Shown here piece by piece: positions 11,301-22,635 of a DNA stretch of 64,000 bases; the stretch's first letter is position 1, and each line of letters opens with the position of its first letter. A program made the position numbers and the translations under genes. The notes under the pieces were generated by a model. It saw nothing but the letters and a program-made list of their open reading frames with translations, made no database searches and was not told the DNA's origin. Source of the stretch: Hyaloperonospora brassicae. Lineage: Eukaryota; Oomycota; Peronosporomycetes; Peronosporales; Peronosporaceae. The stretch lies in assembly GCA_947650285.1 (NCBI GenBank), contig CANTFL010000173.1, forward strand, positions 62,001-126,000. The letters are read 5' to 3'.

Positions 11301-11728
11301 AGGAGGAAGGCGGCATCAAGTACATTTTTGCAGTGGACGTAGCGAGCGAGACACGTACTTTGTTTTACGAATATGGCAGTGCGCTGTCAGGATGGTGGCT
11401 GCTGTGGAATAAGCTGAACCCGTTCGCAGGAACTGTGGTAGTGCCTTCCATGGGCGATATCTCAGCAGCGTTGGCTTATGTTTCATCGGAACAGCATAAG
11501 GAACGTGTCAAGGAGGAATGCATTGATTTATACTTACGTCCACCGGTCAAGGACTACGGTACTTTGGAGTTCAATAAGATGGAAGAGATTATTGAAGTTG
11601 GCTACCAGTACGCGCTGCCTCGGATACAAGCATGGACGGCTCGGGTACTAGACGCTGAGCCTGGTGCCGACATCAAGCGAACGAAGAATGCAGCGACGTC
11701 ATCGTCCAAGCGGAGCGTCACTGCGTGA
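8305..11728 (+). CDS. Neuropathy target esterase-like patatin phospholipase with cyclic-nucleotide-binding domains
   Basis: The body of the gene is one open frame that is unbroken from 8117 to the stop at 11728. An N-terminal membrane helix (YAVGGVAALTAVALLLSGLFV, nt ~8351-8420) is followed by three cyclic-nucleotide-binding-like domains at nt ~8740-9170, ~9340-9640 and ~9690-10030. The patatin domain has the oxyanion motif GGGGARG (nt ~10816), the nucleophile elbow GTSIG (nt ~10900) and the catalytic Asp in DGG (nt ~11263). This is the NTE/PNPLA6 layout; such enzymes hydrolyse lysophosphatidylcholine at the endoplasmic reticulum. The start is unresolved: the open frame has no ATG before about codon 246, well after the membrane helix. 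An ATG at 8305 gives a plausible short N-terminus but is one base out of frame with the helix. Confidence 0.85.
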
Positions 11729-11764
11729 GACAGATGCTGTTGTGGTAAAGCATTGATGACGCAC

Positions 11765-11770
11765 AATAAA
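11765..11770 (+). terminator. Possible polyadenylation signal of the phospholipase gene
   Basis: An AATAAA lies 37 bp after the stop codon at 11728. Oomycete polyadenylation signals are weak, so this is only a candidate. Confidence 0.35.
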
Positions 11771-13861
11771 GCTGGTGTTCAGTCCGCCACGGTTTGGAAC
11801 AGATAGCGTCTACCGGGTCTTGCTTGCTTCGGCAACATGTCTACACCAAGACGGACAGCATGCCGATCAAAACGACGCGTGACTTGATTATGGTGTGTAC
11901 ATGCCTCTGGTCGTGCTTTTGACGCGAGGGACTGCGTCAACCACAGCGCTGTACCACAAGTTCACGCTGCCGGATAGACTCAGGTAACCGGCAGAAAGCT
12001 CCCGTCTGCCCGTAAACCGCAGGGCGATTGCTTGCCAACGTTTTGCCGTCATCCTTCACGCCCAAACAAGTCGTTTTGGCGATGCTGAAGTGCTATCTCT
12101 ATCGAGCTGTCGGTGCACAAGATCTGTTGCGACCATGAAGAAGAGTTGACTGAAGACGAGCGAGTGTCGTAGGTCCAGCTACACGGACGTGGTGCAGCTT
12201 CAGTCAGCCACGTCGCTAGTGCGTGTGATGTCGGCCTCGTATCGAAGCTGCAGAGATGTCAGCAGACTTTTGGTGGCAGTCTTGTTGGTGCATTCGGATA
12301 CGTTGGAAAGTGGAGCAGCAGATGAATCTGTGCTGGCCCAGGTCAGCTCCACATCCACGATTTGATGCAGTGCGAACAAAGTGTGTACAGCGCACGTGCT
12401 GCTGGTCGCAATGACGTGTCAAGGGACCCTACAGACGCTTTCTGGTACCTAGGGCACCCCGTTGCATCGAGTGTCGACAAGTTGCTGCAGTGTGCAAGTC
12501 CATAGTTGGCACGAGCGGATGTCGACCGATGGCATTCCGAAAGTCCTACACATCGAACTTTGTGGGCACAAATGAGCTATGCGATGCAATTGAGATTGAC
12601 ACAATCGGATACCGCAATATTGGGAACGTCGCTGCTAAGGAAGTAACGCACGCTTTCGTCGTGTACTTGTGCATACACTCCCATTACCAGCGAAGGCTAT
12701 GGCAGTTCATCAGCAGAGAGAGGTGCTGGCTTTAATCAGCCTTGATGCCAAGCGGCGCATAGCTTAGTTCGATATGGTGGTATGATGCCTTCAATGCTCG
12801 AGTATTTCAGTTTACAGCACGTGTTCAACGAAAGAGACTCACGAGAGCGGATACGGTGGTGTTCAGGTACAATTGCATCCGCTAGTGGACGTAGCGAGCG
12901 TGCCACACACTGGAAAGAACCGCCCAGCAGTACGTCATGTTCGACTGCTCTGACTGGTACAATGTTGTAGCCCTTTGTTGCGATAGGTCATGTTGTGAGG
13001 TACTTCAGACCGTAGCAACAGTCCACGATGGAACGGCTGCCTCACTACACTAGCGACCTGCGTGCAAAAACACCAGTGCGCGACTGAGTCCACTTGCCGA
13101 ACTGACCCACTAAGTAGAAACTCGGTCGAAAGTGTACGTCTGCTCGCAAGGGTGTGCCAATGCAGTCCAAGAACGAGCGAGCCGCTATCATCGCGAACGC
13201 ATCGGAATGGACGATGCATCGCCGACACTGTACACGACAGCGATAGCGGGTGCCAGCGACAGCAGCTGGTGGCAACGACTCTTTGCGCTATCGTCGGAAT
13301 CTGGAGTTGTAAAGAGCCGGTGGTGCTTGAACTGCTACAGCTGCGTAGAGTGTCACCAGACACGCAGCAGACGCCATCGCGGACCAGACCTGACAGCGGT
13401 AATGAGTATCGGCACTAGAGCCAGCAAGTTGCACTGTTTTGCAGCGTGACGCTTACCACCGACAGTCGAGATCTGTAAATGGACCGGGGACTTCCGCATC
13501 GACAACAAGCGTCGCGAGGTCGAGTATTGCGTCCAACTGTCCCGATCCGTGTTGAGCCCGTCCTTCATTTCTAACAAACGTCACTTGCCACGGACCTTCC
13601 ACACACGAGTCTCTCTGATGCTGACCACGGAGAATACCGCATTCGTCCATCCGATCGGACAGGTCACTTCCACGACTACTCGAAATGCCCGAAACGATAG
13701 CCAGGCTTAGTCCATAGCAGCCAGACCAAAGCATGACCGAGCCGCCTTCCCTCCTTTGCATACAAAACCTTTTATTCACGCCTACTACTACCCATAATAA
13801 TCGTATCGACAAACCACCAGTTATCGCTTGTTCGTCCAAGAGCAAATACCCAGCCACATCG
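11771..13861. other. Gene-free stretch
   Basis: I see no supported gene. The longest plus-strand frame (13132-13449) starts at a GTG; it has a Cys-rich patch (CLNCYSCVECHQ) but not the spacing of a known zinc finger. Frames on the minus strand at 13453-13989 are shadows of the transporter's 3' end or unrelated. No terminal or tandem repeats were noticed. Confidence 0.45.
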
Positions 13862-15805
13862 CTACCCTCTGGACAACGAAATACTCTCAAACGACGAGTG
13901 CCGCTGGATGCTTGTGATGTTTTCTCCATGGCTGTCGAACACTGTGCCATCGAGCAACTCATCGTCCGCATCGAAGCGCGCCATTCCAAACTCCATCCAC
14001 TTCATGACCGTCACGTAGGCAATGATGTTGACTACACTAAGTGCACCGAGCGTCCAATACATGTACTCAAAGTGGCCGTCGTTGAGGTCGTCCGTGATAT
14101 ACCGCTCGAACAGTAGCGTGAAGGTTGATGTCAAATTACTTCCCATCGCAACCATGAACAGATTGATCGCCTGGCACGTGCTCTTCAGATACACCGGCAC
14201 TTCGGTGTAAAACAGCTCGTAGGCCGTCACATTAATCAGGCATTCGGCCACAGCAATGAGCACATACATTGGAACTGCATACGCCCAGGACGTGTGGTTC
14301 ATCGGTTGGTTGGACCCATTGTTCGGAATGGTTTGAACTCCGCCGTTCTCGTCTACATAAGTGATCACGCCACTGTCTCGTCGAATGATCTCGAAGAATC
14401 CAGACCACACCAGAGTCAGCGTAGCGACGATAAGCCCCGTCAGCACTTTTCCAAACGCACTAGGTGGCTGTCCAAACAACTTTGTCCACACTGGATACAC
14501 AAAGCCATCTAGCACAGGAATCAGTAAAATAATCGTAAGCGGGTCGAAAATGCCGAGACTAGCACCGGGAATCTGGACCGCGTCGTAGTCGCTGACGCTG
14601 CTAGCGCCAACACGCAGATCGCACTGCTGCGCGATCGACTGGAAGTTTGCATCCAGCTGGTCGTACGCGCACTCCCACATGATCATGAACGATGCAAACG
14701 GCAGCACGCGGATCACCATCTTGATCTCGTCTACGGTTTCGTCATTGTACTTGCCGCCGTTCGACGCTTTCGACTTGTCCATGTAAGCCGTGTTCATGCC
14801 ATATCGAATCCACGCGTACATGCCAAACGCACAGAAGAGTACGACAAGATACGACAAGTACTGCCCCACGGACAGCCAGTCGGACAAGAACGACGCCAGG
14901 AGATTCAACGGGAACGCAGCGCCGAACGCAACCAGTCCATAGTACAGCATCCTCGCTTCAAAGCTGAACGCTCGGTTCCCCCTTACGATCGTGCACAACT
15001 TGGTGAGCGCACTATCTTGCGGGACAAAGTGGACAAACCGCGGCGAGCCAATGAGAAACAGCACGTAGGCGAGCACCATGACCGCGCCACAGATCAAAAA
15101 GCACGCAAAGTAGCCATACTCTTTGCCAATGGCGCCCGTGCCTTCGACACAGAGCACGGACAAGTAGCCATAGGAAAAGATCGCGCCGAGGTTGATGACA
15201 ATGTAAAAGTAGCTGAAAAAGTGCTCCTTCTGCGTGACTTCGTTCGGGTCGTTGGGGTCAAACTGGTCGGCGCCAAACGTAATCACATTGGCCTTGATCG
15301 CGCCGGTGCCTACGGCCACGCCAGCAAAGAGGCCAACGTGGCACAAGACGTTGGCGAGCACGCGGTTGCCGTGCGTTTCTTCGAGGAACATGGGGTGGGC
15401 CGACACCGTGAGGAGGAACGCGCCGAGCGTGTACCAGACGCCAAAGACCCAGAGCGTCCGGAAGCGGCCCCACTTCTCGTCCGCGACGTAGCCGCCGAGG
15501 AGCGGCGACAAGTAGCAGATGGACGTCCACGTGCTCTTGAGCGAGTTCGAGCCCACTTGGGACCACCCGAGCTGGCCCATAAAGTTCTTGAGGCCCTGGT
15601 TGATGCCATAGTAACTCACGCGCTCGGCGAACTCGAGGATGAGGATGAAGCTGCAGACGTGGAGCAGCACGTTCTGGAACCGGCGGTTGCGGTGCTCCCA
15701 GGGGCCTTCGATAAAGTACGACGACGACGACGTGCTGTCGAGGTCCTTGACGCTCGACGTGCGGGGCGAGTCGTCTTGGCACGCGGACTTGGCGCGCGGC
15801 TGCAT
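13862..15805 (-). CDS. POT/PTR family proton-coupled oligopeptide transporter
   Basis: This is a 647-aa protein with the ATG at 15805. A longer open frame runs to 15973 but starts at TTG and adds only a low-complexity Ser/Leu stretch. Family landmarks appear in order: FAERVSYYGINQGLKNF in helix 1 (the E-R-x-x-YYG motif that couples protons), GGYVADEKWGRFRTLWVFG after helix 2, the signature GADQFDP, and FFSYFYIVINLGAIFSY (POT signature 2). About twelve hydrophobic segments follow, with a large extracytosolic loop before the last pair. The protein should import di- and tripeptides, or possibly nitrate or other solutes, at the plasma membrane. Substrate choice cannot be read from the sequence. 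The N-terminal ~35 residues are cytosolic and Ser-rich. Confidence 0.9.
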   Translation of the reverse strand: MQPRAKSACQDDSPRTSSVKDLDSTSSSSYFIEGPWEHRNRRFQNVLLHVCSFILILEFAERVSYYGINQGLKNFMGQLGWSQVGSNSLKSTWTSICYLSPLLGGYVADEKWGRFRTLWVFGVWYTLGAFLLTVSAHPMFLEETHGNRVLANVLCHVGLFAGVAVGTGAIKANVITFGADQFDPNDPNEVTQKEHFFSYFYIVINLGAIFSYGYLSVLCVEGTGAIGKEYGYFACFLICGAVMVLAYVLFLIGSPRFVHFVPQDSALTKLCTIVRGNRAFSFEARMLYYGLVAFGAAFPLNLLASFLSDWLSVGQYLSYLVVLFCAFGMYAWIRYGMNTAYMDKSKASNGGKYNDETVDEIKMVIRVLPFASFMIMWECAYDQLDANFQSIAQQCDLRVGASSVSDYDAVQIPGASLGIFDPLTIILLIPVLDGFVYPVWTKLFGQPPSAFGKVLTGLIVATLTLVWSGFFEIIRRDSGVITYVDENGGVQTIPNNGSNQPMNHTSWAYAVPMYVLIAVAECLINVTAYELFYTEVPVYLKSTCQAINLFMVAMGSNLTSTFTLLFERYITDDLNDGHFEYMYWTLGALSVVNIIAYVTVMKWMEFGMARFDADDELLDGTVFDSHGENITSIQRHSSFESISLSRG

Positions 15806-17992
15806 CCAGACAGCGAGCGATTGCGACCGCACGAGAGGGCGCGCGGGGGACTGGCGGCGCGGCGGGAGGGGCAGCAGCAGCAGCAGCAGCAGCGAAGAGG
15901 ACGACGCAAGAGACGGAGACGATGGCGACGACGAGACATGCGCAGCCTCGAAAAGTGCTGTTAAACGCGCCAATCAGTTAGGGAGCGCGCGGGGTGGGGC
16001 AGGGGTGGGGCAGGGGCAGGGGCTAGGGCGGCGTGGTGGGTTATTGTTGGTCGGGTTGGAGGAGGTCCGTCTGTCTGTTCTGCGAGTAAGTGCGAGTAAG
16101 TGTGCGTTGTTTCGGGGATTGAGCCAGCTGGGATGCAGTAGTCAGTCGGTGGGCGGATTTGAAGGCGAGGGAGGACGAGAGGGAGGCGGAGGAAGCGGTC
16201 GCTTTTTCTGTACGGCGAAACCGACTGGATCAGCACGGGGGACACGCGACTCGACTTGAAGCACTGCCGGCTGCTGTGTCTCTGGGTTTTCTTCTTTGTT
16301 TTCGTTGGTTTCTTCGCTCTTCTTCTTCTTCTTCTTCTTCTTGGGATGATGGTATGAAAGCGGTGAAATCAGGTCGAGTGGCGGCGAGCGAATCTCGTGA
16401 GTGATGAGGATGGGAAGGCGAGTGACGGCGATGGGGGCGGCGATGGCGTTGGTGGTCGATTGTTGCAAACGCGGGCGGCTGAGGAGAGAAAGAGACGTCG
16501 CAGCGTTTCAAACGCGCGCGTCAGGCGCCGCTCGTTCGATCAATGAGTTGGGTGTGGGTCGCTTTCGACACTGCAGCGACGTATCGCCCGAAGCCATTGT
16601 TGAATGGCTACTTCACAAAGTACAATAGCAGTGCGAGCGTCGACTGGACGTGTTGTGCTCTTTTTCGCTTTGTTTCTTGCTCGTGCGACCTTTTGCCTGC
16701 TGGACATTCGCGTGAGGTGCACACAGACGGAGTGAGGCAAAGGAAGGGCGCGACCCCTTTCGCCATGCAAAGTGGGAATCTGACATTGTTGCGATGATGC
16801 GTCACTTGTTGTCAAATCGGACAGGGGCTGGCTGCTCCTTAACCGTAGGTGAAAGATGATTGGGCAAACGCGCGTGAGGTTGCGCTGATTGGACGAAGAC
16901 TGACAGACGGACAGACAAACGTGTCAGCTTTGTACCTGCATAGAGAGTGTGGGTGCGTGTGTGCGTGAGTGATGGCTGAAGTAGTGGGACCAGAGACCGG
17001 ACGTCTGGCACCAGTGTCCTGCCTGGTGTGGCTGAGGACGGAATGGGTCCGAGTAGCTGAAGGAGTATCACCGAAAGCGGATCTCACGGGTACCTGTGTG
17101 CTCGTCGACCGCACGTCGCGTGCTGTCGGTCGAATCTCGAAAGCGCTCGAAGCAAGTGACTTCAGGACCCATTGCATCGCAAGGCATCGCCAAGTAGAAA
17201 GATGATCCCTCGTCATTGTCATTCCTATCTGGCACAATCGCGCACGATCCAGTTGTTTGTCATCTCTGACCAGCCATTGATGATCGATGCATGTCGACAT
17301 ATTCCATCATCGCTTTCCGAATGGGGCACTGCGTGTGGCCATGTCAAGACGGCCGTGTGCTCCATTCGCAGGCAAGCAGTCTGACGTGACACGAAAGTGC
17401 TGCGTCGAGCGCCATCACGAGGAAAAAGTGTACACTTCGTACAAACGCCACTGCAACCACAACGTCGGTCCATAGACTGAGTGACCAAAGCACCACTGCC
17501 GCTTGGTGCCTGTCGTAAACCTTGGCCGTCAACCACGTACATACATACATACACATACGTACGTAGCTATCCATGTGATGCAGTCATGCAGTCCAGTCGA
17601 GTCGAGTGACCGGTTGGTTGACCGCAAACACCAAACGAATCCGACCTTTTGGCAGTCACAAGTACACCAGTAACCGCAACCAAACAACAACAACCGTTGC
17701 TGCAATGGCCAACCACAACGGTCTCACTGGCCATCGACGCCCTCTCGTCACGCCCTCCACCCTCGACGGTATACCACCATCGACCCACTTGCGTCACCGC
17801 CACGACCGCCTCGTCACCTCATCACTCCAACTGTGAACCCATCGTCCCAAACTACCAGCAGCTCCGCCCACATTCTCATCAGTCCATCAGGGGTCCATCA
17901 GTCCATCAGTCAGTCGGTCAGTCAGTCGGTCAGGCAGTCGGTCAGTCAGTCGGTCAGGCAGTCGGTCAGTCAGTCAATCCATCCGTTCAGTA
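15806..17992. other. Intergenic region with simple repeats
   Basis: No gene was recognised between the divergent transporter and the 488-aa protein. It holds the transporter's 5' region (GC-rich, G-tracts near 15990-16030), a (CTT)n run at about 16318-16341, short TACA repeats near 17539-17560 and, just before the next start codon, a GTCA/GTCG tandem array. All open frames are low-complexity. Confidence 0.5.
17893..17978. repeat. GTCAGTCG-type short tandem array
   Basis: A degenerate tandem of 4-bp GTCA and GTCG/GGCA variants fills the ~85 bp directly upstream of the start codon at 17993. It probably lies in the 5' UTR or core promoter. Confidence 0.8.
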
Positions 17993-19459
17993 ATGGGCGA
18001 CGGCGACGACGACGACAACGTCACCACCGCGTGCCTCGTCACGGACGCGTTCGAGACGACGTCCACTGAGCTCCTCGTCCCCCTCCCGCCCCCCGTCAGC
18101 CAGCGCTCCGTTCTCCACACGACACTGGGCGTAGCGTCCTCCGCTGCGACTCTGGTGCTCGTGCCGTGCGTCAACGCGGCCGCACACGCCACGTCGGCCG
18201 CACTGTCGGCGCCAGTCCAGTGGACACGTCACGCTCGTGTCACAATTGCACAGTCGTGGACGGGCGCTTGCCACGCGGACAAGAACGACGAGGCGCGCGA
18301 TGGCGACGAGTCACACCTAAGTGCGACGTTGAGCAGGACACGTGGCGGGGAACGCGAGGCGCACAGAGACAGAGCAGTAGACGGCGCTCGAGACGAGCGC
18401 AGCGGACGGACGCAGTCGCTGCTCTATGTGCCCGTGCGACTGCTCTACCGCAGCGTCTCAACTGCAGTAGCGATTCCGACCCAAGTGGCGGTCTACAGCG
18501 GGCGAAAGATCGCCGGCGCTGTGTCGGCGTCGCACGCGCTGGCGACGTCGGCCGTACTGGCGTCTACGGGTGCTGCCTCGAGGACGGGACGGCACGTGGC
18601 GATGGGCATGAAACACGGCGCCGTGTCGACTGTGTCGTACACGGCGTCGACACTGGTGGACGCGGTGGGCGCGTCGGTGCGGACGGTTGGCCACGTGGTA
18701 CCTCCGTCCGTGTCGCACGCCCTGTGGCAGGGCATGGACGTCACTGGCAACGCGTCGGTGAACGCGCTGTCGTATGCGATTGCCGTACCGGCGTACCGTA
18801 TGGTGCAGGCGCTTGTGCCTGCAGTGGACCAGTTGTTGTCCGAGGAGGATGCGGTGAAGGAAACACGGACCGCCGTCAAGGCGTTGGTGCAAGTGCTGGG
18901 ACCGCAGAATGCATACTACTGCCTGAAATGGATCTACGAGACAGTCAACAGCGAAGCAGCGCACGACAGCTTGTTGCTGTGCTATGACGTGCTGCACGAG
19001 TCGCTGGATGGCGAAAACTATCATCGCGCTGCAGCATCCGTGAGCACTGCTACTGGTATCACGAGCGTCGTGCACGTGCTGAAGGAGGCGTACAACGTGG
19101 TGCCATCGTTGGACGAGATACTGGATGCAGTGGTGCTCGTGGCGGACGTATCGGACGAGGTGGTGGACGGCGTGGCTCATGTTGCACCCAAGCAAAGCAG
19201 TCTGAACGCGCCAAGCGAGAGCGATGAAGCGACACGTACTCGTCAGTGGGAATATGTGGACAACGTGGACGATCGGTGCGAGGAACATCGTCCCGCAGAG
19301 CGCACGGACGCAGTGGTTGAAAGCGCTCTGTTGTCACAGGACGAGTCAAACTCGCTGGCCGAGTCGGGTCTTTCGCTGTTGACGCGACTGTGCGACAGTG
19401 AAGAAGCGTCGTCACTATTTAACACGTTTGGCGACTTCTTGGACGTGCTGGTGGACTGA
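17993..19459 (+). CDS. Unrecognised 488-aa protein
   Basis: This is a single open frame with an ATG start and coding-like composition, but I do not recognise a family. The first ~75 residues have an acidic start (GDGDDDD) and a mildly hydrophobic Ala-rich stretch (LGVASSAATLVLVPCVNAAAHATSAAL). A polar linker follows (~90-145). Residues ~150-290 are Ala/Val/Ser-rich amphipathic segments with Tyr and His, resembling membrane-associating helices rather than true transmembrane spans. Residues ~290-390 look globular (KALVQVLGPQNAYYCLKWIYETV, HDSLLLCYDVLHESLDG). The C-terminus is acidic and ends FGDFLDVLVD. No Cys-rich region or signal peptide is visible. It may be a lipid- or membrane-associated scaffold, but that is a guess. 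Confidence 0.6.
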   Translation: MGDGDDDDNVTTACLVTDAFETTSTELLVPLPPPVSQRSVLHTTLGVASSAATLVLVPCVNAAAHATSAALSAPVQWTRHARVTIAQSWTGACHADKNDEARDGDESHLSATLSRTRGGEREAHRDRAVDGARDERSGRTQSLLYVPVRLLYRSVSTAVAIPTQVAVYSGRKIAGAVSASHALATSAVLASTGAASRTGRHVAMGMKHGAVSTVSYTASTLVDAVGASVRTVGHVVPPSVSHALWQGMDVTGNASVNALSYAIAVPAYRMVQALVPAVDQLLSEEDAVKETRTAVKALVQVLGPQNAYYCLKWIYETVNSEAAHDSLLLCYDVLHESLDGENYHRAAASVSTATGITSVVHVLKEAYNVVPSLDEILDAVVLVADVSDEVVDGVAHVAPKQSSLNAPSESDEATRTRQWEYVDNVDDRCEEHRPAERTDAVVESALLSQDESNSLAESGLSLLTRLCDSEEASSLFNTFGDFLDVLVD

Positions 19460-21213
19460 GAGGTGGAAGGCGTAATGTGCACAGGCATATTGTATATTTG
19501 TTGACTCGAAGTCACATGCACAGGGCGAGGCAGTACAGTAAACACGAAGACGACGCACAAGCCCTCCGAAACTCTGTACGCTGTGTTGTACCCTTTTACT
19601 GGCATGGGCAATTTTTTAGCAGACCGTTCCCGACCCGATCCATGAGCGCTTACGCGGCCTGTCTTCTGTGGGTTTCCTTGACGAGGGAGGCTATCGAGTG
19701 ACAAAGAGCGGCAATTGGCTGCATGGGAGACACTTTCTGCACGCGTTCGCTGCGGCGTTGCTCGTTAGTGCTTAGAGCTCGGCTATGATTCCCACAGCCT
19801 GGTGGGCAAAGGCGTGTTCCAGCGCGATGGGCACTCGATCGATCGCCAAGCAGCTATCGAAAAGTGCTCGAGCAGAAGAAGGCCATCACTGTCATGGACC
19901 GTTTCCAGCGTATTGCTGTCTTCCCCATAGCTATGAGCCGCGAAGACGGGTGCAAATCCAGTCATGCGCACGCAGCTGCTGCGGCGTGCAGAGGTGCATA
20001 GATCGCGTCCAGACATATGACGGATGGTATTCATCGCCTCGACCTGATGGTATTTCGATTGAAATGGACCATTCAAACAGGCCGAACGCTTAGCAGCGCA
20101 TTCATTCGGCTCCTGTACTCGCATTGAGTCGCGAGCGTGACAACGAACGAGTCGATCGAAGCCGAAGGATGTCGTCATACTGCAGTATTTATCCGGACCG
20201 AGAAGCAGTCGATGCAAGCGTTGACAGCTTTTTTGCCCTGCGCTGCCTTCGTGTCGGTTTCGTTGCGATACAAAGAGCGCTCGCTCGATCGATCGCACTC
20301 AACAACGCTGTGGCTTTACTTCCCTCAAGTAGAGCTGACTGGATCGCTAGGGAGATAGATGTATGGAGCTGAGTCAGGCGCGACATGTTGGCGGTCGCCA
20401 TTGCCTTTCTCCGCATGTGTTACGAACACTGTCTTCAACCACAACACGACGAAACCACTCGCTGTCTCGCGTGTGTTTCTGGCTCTGTAGAGAGAAAGCC
20501 GTTGCGGCCATCAAACATGTCGCTGCACGCTGACCAATCTGCTCGACTCAATGACGAACGAACACGCGCGTAGGTGTGGCGCAGAAGCCCAGCACTTGAC
20601 CCAGCAGGACGCGCGCCCCGTCACGTTCGCTCGAGGGAGACGTGCTGCTCTCCAGCAAGAGCTGCTGGCTCGATGGAGCCGGAGAAAGCCCACACCCACC
20701 CACACACACACAAACACGTGCCCTGATGGCGCCCGCCACGGCGCGCAGGTGTGATTACGACACGCCATAAAACTGGCAATCGAGTCGCACGGGGTCGGGT
20801 CGCTGCGCTTTGCACGAACGAACGGGTGAGCCGTCTCGTACCGATCGGAATGGCCTTTTCGTCGGCTTTCGAAAGCGTTGCACCAAACCGCACGAGACGT
20901 CTCGTACCTGTTGCCACATGGCCAGCCGACCACACGCCCAAGAGAGAGAGAGAGAGCAGTTGTTGTCCATGTGATTATCCGACACGGCCGTAAGTACGAC
21001 GACAGCGTCCGTCCCGGCGATGTACGTCCGTGGGGCTGGCCAGGTGCAAGTCGGTCGTGGACCGTCCTTTCTACAGGTGCAGGCGGACTAGGGGTCTGCG
21101 CGTCACGTGGGCCGCGTAGCTGCTGGGGCGATGATTGCGCAATCGTCTGCTGACCACCGATCTTGGGTCGAGTGGATGGCAGCGCACCGCCCGCCTGCAG
21201 CCCATAACCACTG
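19460..21213. other. Gene-free stretch
   Basis: There is no supported gene. Short frames on both strands lack conserved motifs. Low-complexity tracts are present: CA repeats near 20700-20715 and (AG)n at about 20941-20957. The last few hundred bases should contain the tRNase Z promoter. Confidence 0.45.
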
Positions 21214-22288
21214 ATGGCAACGCCGAAACGCGTGGACGCTAGTGGCTACACTTTGCGCGTCCGTAGCATTGCCGGCATCGAGTCCTGTTGCTACGTGGAC
21301 TCGATCGACGTGGCCTTTGATCTCGGCTGCCTCATTGACCACGTCGTGAACAAGTCGCACGTGTTCATCACGCACGGCCACGTGGACCACATTGGGGCCA
21401 TTGTACCGCATGCAGCGCAACGAGCGCTTCGGCGGCAACCGCCGGCGCAGTATTACGTACCAACGCACCTTGTCGATCCGTTGGAGCGCATGCTGCAGAG
21501 CGCGCGAGCAATGCAGGGCGACGACGCGGCGTTTCCCGTCCGCATTGTGCCGCTCGAGGCCTTTGACGAAGTGCAGCTCTCGCCCAAGTTGGTCGTGCGG
21601 GCAGTGCCCACGACGCACCGCGTGCCGAGTCTGGGCTACATTGTCTACGAGAAGAAGAGCAAGCTCAAGCCAGCGTACGAGCACTTGTCGGGCCGGGCGA
21701 TTGCAGCGCTCAAGCGGGCAGGCACAGACGTCAGCAGTGTCGAGGTGACGCCCGAGATTGCGTACACGGGCGATACGACCATCGAGACGTTTACGAGAGC
21801 GGTGGACGACGAACAGACCATGGATTTGCTGCGTGCGAAGGTGCTCATCACGGAGGTGAGAAGCTGGACAGTGTGGCAGGAGACGTCCGACTGCGCAGGT
21901 TGCACTAAGCTCTGTTGTCGTTGTTGTTCTAATGGACGGTTCTAGGCCACGTACGTGGACTCTGCAATGACAGTCCAAGACGCTGTGGACCGCGGCCACA
22001 TCCACCTTGATCAGGTGTGTACTGTACAATCTCATGGTCTTGTGCCGCCGCTACCTGCGGCTTCCGACTGACTTGCTCGCATATGGTCGAGTGCCAACGA
22101 CTAATCCACAGTTTTTGCTGATCTCTCTTTTTCTGCCTCAGCTCGCGGCCCACGCGCAGATTTTCAGGCAAGTCGGTGCCCTCGTGCTCGTCCACTTCTC
22201 TGCGCGGTACAATGCCAGCCAAGTCGCTGCAAGCGTCAAGTCGCGTGTGCCAGCGTTTCTTCGACGGAAGATAAAACTGGGCTGCTAG
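21214..22288 (+). CDS. Short-form tRNase Z (ribonuclease Z), three exons
   Basis: I place exons at 21214-21855, 21946-22014 and 22142-22288, giving 285 aa; both GT-AG introns (90 and 127 nt) are phase 0. The metallo-beta-lactamase motif THGHVDH coordinates the two zinc ions. It is followed by PTTHRVPSLGYIVYEKK (the tRNase Z HRVxSxGY block), YTGDTT with the metal-bridging Asp, and LITEATYVD...HIHLDQ across the first junction. HFSARY in the last exon carries the final His. The family cuts the 3' trailer from precursor tRNAs. The protein has the length of the short eukaryotic (plant-like) form, not the ~800-aa ELAC2 form. No mitochondrial presequence is obvious, so nuclear or cytosolic action is likely. 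Confidence 0.88.
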
Positions 22289-22635
22289 CAACACTACGTG
22301 CGCGTGCAAAAAGACGTTGTCGACCGAGAGCAGCAACGCAGAAACAAACGCTGTCGTAGTGGTGGTGTTGCTGGTGGTGGTGGTGGCGTACAAGACGAGA
22401 GAGCTAAAGGGAAGAGATAGAACTGAAGCCATGTTGAATCAATCAGTGGTATGTATTCACGTTACGCTTGCCATGTCTTGGCGATAAATAATACACACAG
22501 TGTGTTCTACTACAGACAAAGAGACTCATTGGTACAGCAAACTACCGACTACAGCACAGCTATCGAGCAGAAGAAGAAGACGACGAGTGGGGTACACAAG
22601 AGGCGACATCGACCGACACAAACCGCCCGCTCGCT
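22289..22635. other. Intergenic region between convergent genes
   Basis: These 347 bp lie between the stops of the tRNase Z gene and the Gln-rich gene. A GGT-rich run at about 22357-22386 is the only noticeable feature. Confidence 0.4.

Noticed and set aside
15017..15964. 315-codon plus-strand frame opposite the transporter
   Set aside because: Charged, Glu/Arg/Ala-rich shadow of the transporter on the other strand.
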